A stretch of 64,000 nt of DNA, from positions 3,351-67,350 of the forward strand of contig CAZFWG010000015.1 in the NCBI GenBank assembly GCA_964522525.1, in the 5' to 3' direction. A program made the position numbers and the translations under genes. Positions 60,453-64,000 of the stretch are shown one piece after another. Position 1 is the stretch's first letter, and the number at the start of each line of letters is the position of its first letter. The notes below the pieces were generated by a model, which made no database searches, was not told the origin of the DNA, and saw nothing but the letters and a program-made list of their open reading frames with translations. Origin of the DNA: CAYUYV01 sp964522525. Its GTDB lineage: Bacteria; Pseudomonadota; Alphaproteobacteria; JAJFIK01.

Positions 60453-62009
60453 ATGACCGTATCCAAATCCAGATCCGCCAAATCCGCGAAGAACAAAACA
60501 AACCCGCCCCTGGCCAACGGGGCCCATGGACCAAACGGTGCTGTACCGGCCATAATGGTGGCCAAGCCGAAAACATCCGGCGCGGGTGTGCCGGAACCCG
60601 AGGGGCCCACAAAGGTGAAGATCGACAGGACGAAATCACCCGAAAACCGCGACGATGCCGCGCCGTCGATCGGCGCGCCCGACGATGGGGTCCAGGTGGA
60701 TGCCGCCGCCGGCGTGGGCGATGGGACCCCGCCGCAAGGGGACATGCCGCAAGAAGATCGGGGTGCGGTCACGGCGGACGACGCTGCTATTGCTGAAAAC
60801 ACCGCACCGCAGAGCGCCCCGCGTGGGGTGGCGAGTGGCCTGGCCAGGGCGGTGGGCACCAGTTTCCAGCTTGCCGTTTCGGCGATTGTCGGCGCGTTTC
60901 TGGGCGTGCTCCTGATGGACAGCCTTCAGTTTGACGGCGTGCCGGCTCCGGTCGACACCCGCTTGCGGGATGTGGAAGCCCGTCTCGAGGCCGCCGGTCT
61001 TGCAAATGGCGATCCCCAATTGGCTTCGACCATCCGCACCGAACTTGCCGAAATCCGTGACCGGATGAACGCCCTTGAGGGACTGCGTCGGGATCTCGAT
61101 CAGCTGGTCCGGGCCGGCGCGCCGGGGCCGGAACTGGGTGCCGTCGAAAGCGCGATCACGGACCTCAATGCATCCCTGGGACAGATCGAGACCCGCCTCG
61201 CACAGCTCTCCGGCGAGGTTACGCGGGGCCAGGCGCGGCTGCAGGACCGGGTCAGCAGTCTTGAAGGTGCGGTGCCTCCCAATCTGGCCCGCGACTTGGC
61301 CGCCAAAGCGGACAGCCGCCTTGTCGGTGATTTGGAAACGCGGGTCGGAGCCCTGGAGCGCAACGATGCCGGCCAGAATGCCCGGCGCTCCGCGCTGGCC
61401 GTCGCCCTGGCCAATCTGACCCGGGCCGCTTACACGGGCCAGTCCTTCGCGACAGAGCTCGAGGCCGTTGAAAGTCTGGTGGCGGATGATCCATCGATGC
61501 CGAGCCTGAAGGCCTATGCCGAGAACGGCATCCTGTCCCTTGAAACCCTTCAGGCGCAATTCGGTGATGTGGCCCGCGATGTGGTCCGGGCCTGGCACAT
61601 GGCGGGCCATGAGGGTGTATTGGGTCGCCTCTGGGCCAATCTCCTGGCCACGGTCACGGTGCGACCCGTGGGCGATGTGGAGGGTGATACGCCGCCCGCC
61701 GTCGTGGCCCGCGCGGAGATGCGCCTTGCGGAAGACAATCTGGCGGCCGCCATGGAAGAGCTGACGGTCCTGACCGGTGAGCCCGCCGCGGCGGTGGCCC
61801 CCTGGCTTGCCCAGGCGCAGGCCCGCCTCAATCTCGATGGGCTGATCCGGGAGCTGAATACCCAGGTCATTGTCGGGATCGCGGCGCAGACGGCACCGGT
61901 CGGGCAAAGGGCGCAGACACAGGCGCCGGTTTCCGAAACCACGGCTCCGATCCTGTTCCCGGTCCTGGATGAGCTGCCGACGGGCGGCTTGTTCCCGTTC
62001 GAGCCCTAA
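60453..62009 (+). CDS. Mitofilin-family membrane protein
   Basis: 518 residues from MTVSKSRSAKSAKNK; earlier starts add an unlikely basic stretch. A disordered N-terminal region of ~130 residues (Pro/Ala/Asp-rich, cytoplasmic) precedes one membrane helix (about 137–158, LAVSAIVGAFLGVLLMDSLQF). A long periplasmic part follows with coiled-coil-prone segments (DVEARLEAAGL, DLNASLGQIETRLAQLSGEV) and a mitofilin-like C-terminal region. In alphaproteobacteria these proteins shape the inner membrane and help organise tetrapyrrole enzymes; the order hemD–mitofilin–hemY is conserved. Function is inferred from family and position. Confidence 0.82.
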   Translation: MTVSKSRSAKSAKNKTNPPLANGAHGPNGAVPAIMVAKPKTSGAGVPEPEGPTKVKIDRTKSPENRDDAAPSIGAPDDGVQVDAAAGVGDGTPPQGDMPQEDRGAVTADDAAIAENTAPQSAPRGVASGLARAVGTSFQLAVSAIVGAFLGVLLMDSLQFDGVPAPVDTRLRDVEARLEAAGLANGDPQLASTIRTELAEIRDRMNALEGLRRDLDQLVRAGAPGPELGAVESAITDLNASLGQIETRLAQLSGEVTRGQARLQDRVSSLEGAVPPNLARDLAAKADSRLVGDLETRVGALERNDAGQNARRSALAVALANLTRAAYTGQSFATELEAVESLVADDPSMPSLKAYAENGILSLETLQAQFGDVARDVVRAWHMAGHEGVLGRLWANLLATVTVRPVGDVEGDTPPAVVARAEMRLAEDNLAAAMEELTVLTGEPAAAVAPWLAQAQARLNLDGLIRELNTQVIVGIAAQTAPVGQRAQTQAPVSETTAPILFPVLDELPTGGLFPFEP

Positions 62010-62024
62010 GCCAAGGACGGCCTG

Positions 62025-63536
62025 ATGATCCGCATTCTGACCCTGTTCGTGATCGTCTTTCTGCTGGCGCTCGGCGGGGTGTGGCTTGCGGATCATCCCG
62101 GCAGTATCCGCGTCGAGTGGCTGGGCACGGAAATCGAGGCGTCCCTGGCGCTGGGCCTCGCCTTCATGGCCCTCATTGTCGGGATTGCGCTTTTCCTCAA
62201 TCACCTCGCCAGCATCGCGGCGAAAAGCGCGCGGGGCATCGCCCGCTATCGGGCGGCCCGTCAGGAAAGCCGGTCCCGCAATGCCCTCGCCAACGGTCTC
62301 CTGGCCCTGGCGGCGGGCGACGCGGAGGGCGCGCGGCGGGTCATGCGGATGATCGGCGATCGCCGGGAAGACCGCGCGCTGACCCGTTTTCTCCAGGCCC
62401 AATCCGCCGATCTCCTCGGCGTGCGTGGCGAAGCGCGGGCCGCTTTCGAGGCCATGCTGGAAGATCCCGAGACGGAGCTTCTGGCCCTTCTGGGTCTCAG
62501 CGATCTCGCGAAAGCCGAGGGCGATGGGGACCGGGCGCGGGACTTTGCCCGCCGGGCCTTTCGGCTCTCGGGCGGCAATGCCCGGGCCTTTCGCACCCAC
62601 ATCATGTTTCTCTTGGAGGACAAGGCTTGGGCCGAGGCCCGCAGCGCGGTCGAGCACGCCCTGAAACAAAAGGCTCTGCCGGAGCTCAGGGCCAGGGCGT
62701 TGACGGCCGGTCTCTTGAGCGCCGAAGCCTGGGACCACCAGGAGCGTGGAGACAGCGCCGCCGCGCTCACCTTTGCCCAGCGCGCCTTGGGCATCGAGCC
62801 CGGTTTCACGCCCGCCGCCTTGCTGGCCGCCGATCTTCTTCAGCGGGCAGGCAAGCGCAAGCGGGCGGCGGCGATCATCGAAACCGCGTGGGCCCTCGAT
62901 CCCCATCCCCGGCTCGGTGAGATCTATGGCGCCCTTGAGCCCAAAGAGACCCCTGCGGAGCGCTGGCACCGCCTCCAGGCCCTCGTCAGTCCGAACAAGG
63001 ATCATGTGGAAAGCCGCCTGCTGCTCGCGCGCCAGGCGGTCAGGGCCGGCCTGTTTCAGGAGGCGCGGAGCCTTCTCCAAGGATTGACCGGGGGCCAGAT
63101 AACAGCCCGGATCGCCATGGCCATGGCCATGGTGGAGCGGGCCGACGGCCAGGACCCCGCGGCGGTCGAACACTGGCTGATGGTCGCGGCCCAGGCGCCC
63201 CGCGACGGCTATTGGGCCTGCGGTTCCTGTGCGGCGGTGTCGAACGAGTGGTCCCTGGTCTGCCCCTGCGGCAACCGTCTGCTGACCGTGGCCTGGAATG
63301 CCGCACAACCGGCCCTGCTCGTGCCGTCCCCCTTCGCCGCCATGGAAACCCTGCCGGCCGAGCCGTCCCTCCCGGACCCGTCGGAGGCCAGCGATGAACC
63401 GAAGCCGCGCCATGATCCGCCCCGGCTCACGCCCCCCGCACCGGGTTCCAAGAACGAACCGGACTATGTTCCCCCGCGCCCGCCCGATGATCCGGGGCCG
63501 GATGCTCCATCGCCGGCGCGGGACGTCTGGTCGTGA
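62025..63536 (+). CDS. hemY: HemY-like TPR membrane protein with C-terminal zinc-ribbon-like motif
   Basis: 503 residues. Two N-terminal membrane helices (about 1–22 and 41–61) lead into the HemY N-terminal domain, then a series of TPR-like helices (about 85–360) with repeated ALA/LL patterns. Near residues 396–416 two CxxC/CxC pairs lie in WACGSCAAVSNEW and VCPCGNR, resembling the rubredoxin-type metal site of the LapB/YciM C-terminus. The tail (about 430–503) is Pro-rich and probably disordered. It is not the protoporphyrinogen oxidase also named HemY. It starts 15 bp after the mitofilin-like gene. Confidence 0.85.
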   Translation: MIRILTLFVIVFLLALGGVWLADHPGSIRVEWLGTEIEASLALGLAFMALIVGIALFLNHLASIAAKSARGIARYRAARQESRSRNALANGLLALAAGDAEGARRVMRMIGDRREDRALTRFLQAQSADLLGVRGEARAAFEAMLEDPETELLALLGLSDLAKAEGDGDRARDFARRAFRLSGGNARAFRTHIMFLLEDKAWAEARSAVEHALKQKALPELRARALTAGLLSAEAWDHQERGDSAAALTFAQRALGIEPGFTPAALLAADLLQRAGKRKRAAAIIETAWALDPHPRLGEIYGALEPKETPAERWHRLQALVSPNKDHVESRLLLARQAVRAGLFQEARSLLQGLTGGQITARIAMAMAMVERADGQDPAAVEHWLMVAAQAPRDGYWACGSCAAVSNEWSLVCPCGNRLLTVAWNAAQPALLVPSPFAAMETLPAEPSLPDPSEASDEPKPRHDPPRLTPPAPGSKNEPDYVPPRPPDDPGPDAPSPARDVWS

Positions 63537-63667
63537 CGTCTCGGGCGCGCGGGCGGGAAGGGCGCACGCGGGATTAATGGGAGTATCTTGTCTTTTGGCC
63601 CCTGAGGGCTTATCGTCCGACTCCGTTCGGGATGTGGTTTGATTTCCTGGGCCTTGCCTCCTAACGG

Positions 63668-63743
63668 GCCGCCTTAGCTCAGCTGGTAGAGCATCGCATT
63701 CGTAATGCGAGGGTCGCGTGTTCAAGTCACGCAGGCGGCACCA
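63668..63743 (+). tRNA. tRNA-Thr (anticodon CGU)
   Basis: The 7-bp acceptor stem GCCGCCT/AGGCGGC is perfect, the D-arm has AGCTCAGCTGGTAGAGC, the anticodon stem TCGCA/TGCGA holds loop TTCGTAA (anticodon CGU, reads ACG), and the T-loop is TTCAAGT. Discriminator A and an encoded CCA end are present. Length 76 nt. Confidence 0.95.
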
Positions 63744-63748
63744 TCTTC

Positions 63749-63970
63749 TCGCTCCCGCCCGGTTCGTTTGCGGTCACGGGCTCCGCGAAGGCGGCCTGTC
63801 CGGCCGGCGCCTGGTCGGGCGCGTTGACGGATGCACCTGCTTTCCCGTCCGAAACCGTCTTAGTTTTCGCTCCCGCCCGGTTCGCTTGCGCTCACGGGCT
63901 CCGCGGGGGCGGCCTGTCCGGCCGACGCCCGGTCGGGCGCGTTGGCGGATGCACCTGCTTTCCCGTCCGA
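63749..63970. repeat. Two direct 104-bp repeats beside tRNA-Thr
   Basis: Units at 63749–63852 and 63867–63970 start TCGCTCCCGCCCGGTTCG and end TTTCCCGTCCGA. They differ at about 7 of 104 positions and are spaced 118 bp apart. On the minus strand both stay open in the frame of the protein entering from the right edge, and the first unit is a copy of that protein's C-terminal coding sequence. The first unit begins 5 bp after the tRNA. Confidence 0.85.
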
Positions 63971-64000
63971 TGTGATTGGGGCTGCCAGCGGGCGCGCAGG
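63860..64000 (-). CDS. C-terminal tail of a protein entering from the right edge
   Basis: 46 codons and a TAA stop are visible. The tail is rich in Ala, Gly, Ser, Pro and acidic residues (SDGKAGASANAPDRASAGQ, ending PVSASEPGGSEN) and looks disordered. No domain is in view, so no function is given. The same tail sequence is repeated once more just beyond its stop. The coding call rests on the open frame and protein-like composition. Confidence 0.5.
   Translation of the reverse strand, partial: PARPLAAPITSDGKAGASANAPDRASAGQAAPAEPVSASEPGGSEN

Noticed and set aside
60636..63725. 1,029-codon minus-strand frame opposite mitofilin and hemY
   Set aside because: Spans two real genes and the tRNA region; shadow of GC-rich third positions.
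1..64000. CRISPR arrays, insertion sequences, prophage or toxin–antitoxin pairs
   Set aside because: No regularly spaced short repeats, transposase, integrase or phage structural motifs were seen on either strand.

Overview
The window is high-GC chromosomal DNA from an alphaproteobacterium. The signs are the tsaD/gpsA–hemD–mitofilin–hemY block, a ~1,680-residue NAD-glutamate dehydrogenase, a DUF1674 (SDHAF4-like) gene divergent from htpX–rsmB, a PAS_5 protein and many short alphaproteobacterial families. The genus cannot be fixed from sequence alone. There is no phage, plasmid, insertion sequence, CRISPR array or rRNA. Most of the window is housekeeping or catabolic DNA with both strands in use.

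Layout. 1–3,000: left-edge partial membrane SpeE-like gene, a lipoprotein, a GNAT enzyme and a GST. 3,000–9,700: a long non-coding stretch with a possible small transcript, a GDSL hydrolase with RTX repeats, a structured and attenuated leader in front of a MATE exporter, and a membrane hybrid histidine kinase. 9,700–25,300: accessory metabolism, with an alpha/beta hydrolase, a flavin (Baeyer–Villiger type) monooxygenase, an SsuD-like LLM oxidoreductase overlapping an aldo/keto reductase, a Gfo/Idh/MocA dehydrogenase preceded by a 25-codon ORF, a second MATE exporter, two class-C serine hydrolases, a nitrilase, a class I amidotransferase, glutathione-dependent formaldehyde dehydrogenase and an exported M3 peptidase. 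25,300–36,800: a soluble multi-PAS hybrid kinase, a SPOR lipoprotein, a DEDDh exonuclease, a membrane protein, NAD-glutamate dehydrogenase and a dienelactone-hydrolase-like protein.

36,800–43,800 is a minus-strand run htpX–rsmB–rpe–heparinase-like–purH, with DUF1674 divergent. The purH reading frame carries two nonsense codons near its 5' end, which is the most surprising observation here. 44,000–56,900: a YbjN-like secreted protein, a DegP-like protease, a solitary NIS siderophore synthetase, a PAS_5 protein, an acetate module (DUF4212–sodium/solute symporter–acetyl-CoA synthetase) whose upstream region holds a perfect FNR-type palindrome, a creatininase-family enzyme, a DUF3667 membrane protein and an EVE protein.

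56,900–64,000: YciI–gpsA–tsaD on the minus strand; a 30-codon ORF overlapping the start of hemD, where many relatives have hemC; mitofilin-like and HemY membrane proteins; tRNA-Thr(CGU); and a duplicated 104-bp tail of a gene that enters from the right edge. I found no complete new defence, mobile or biosynthetic system. The best candidates for something undescribed are the MATE leader RNA (5,626–5,847), the possible small transcript at 3,172–3,517 and the two short coupled upstream ORFs.
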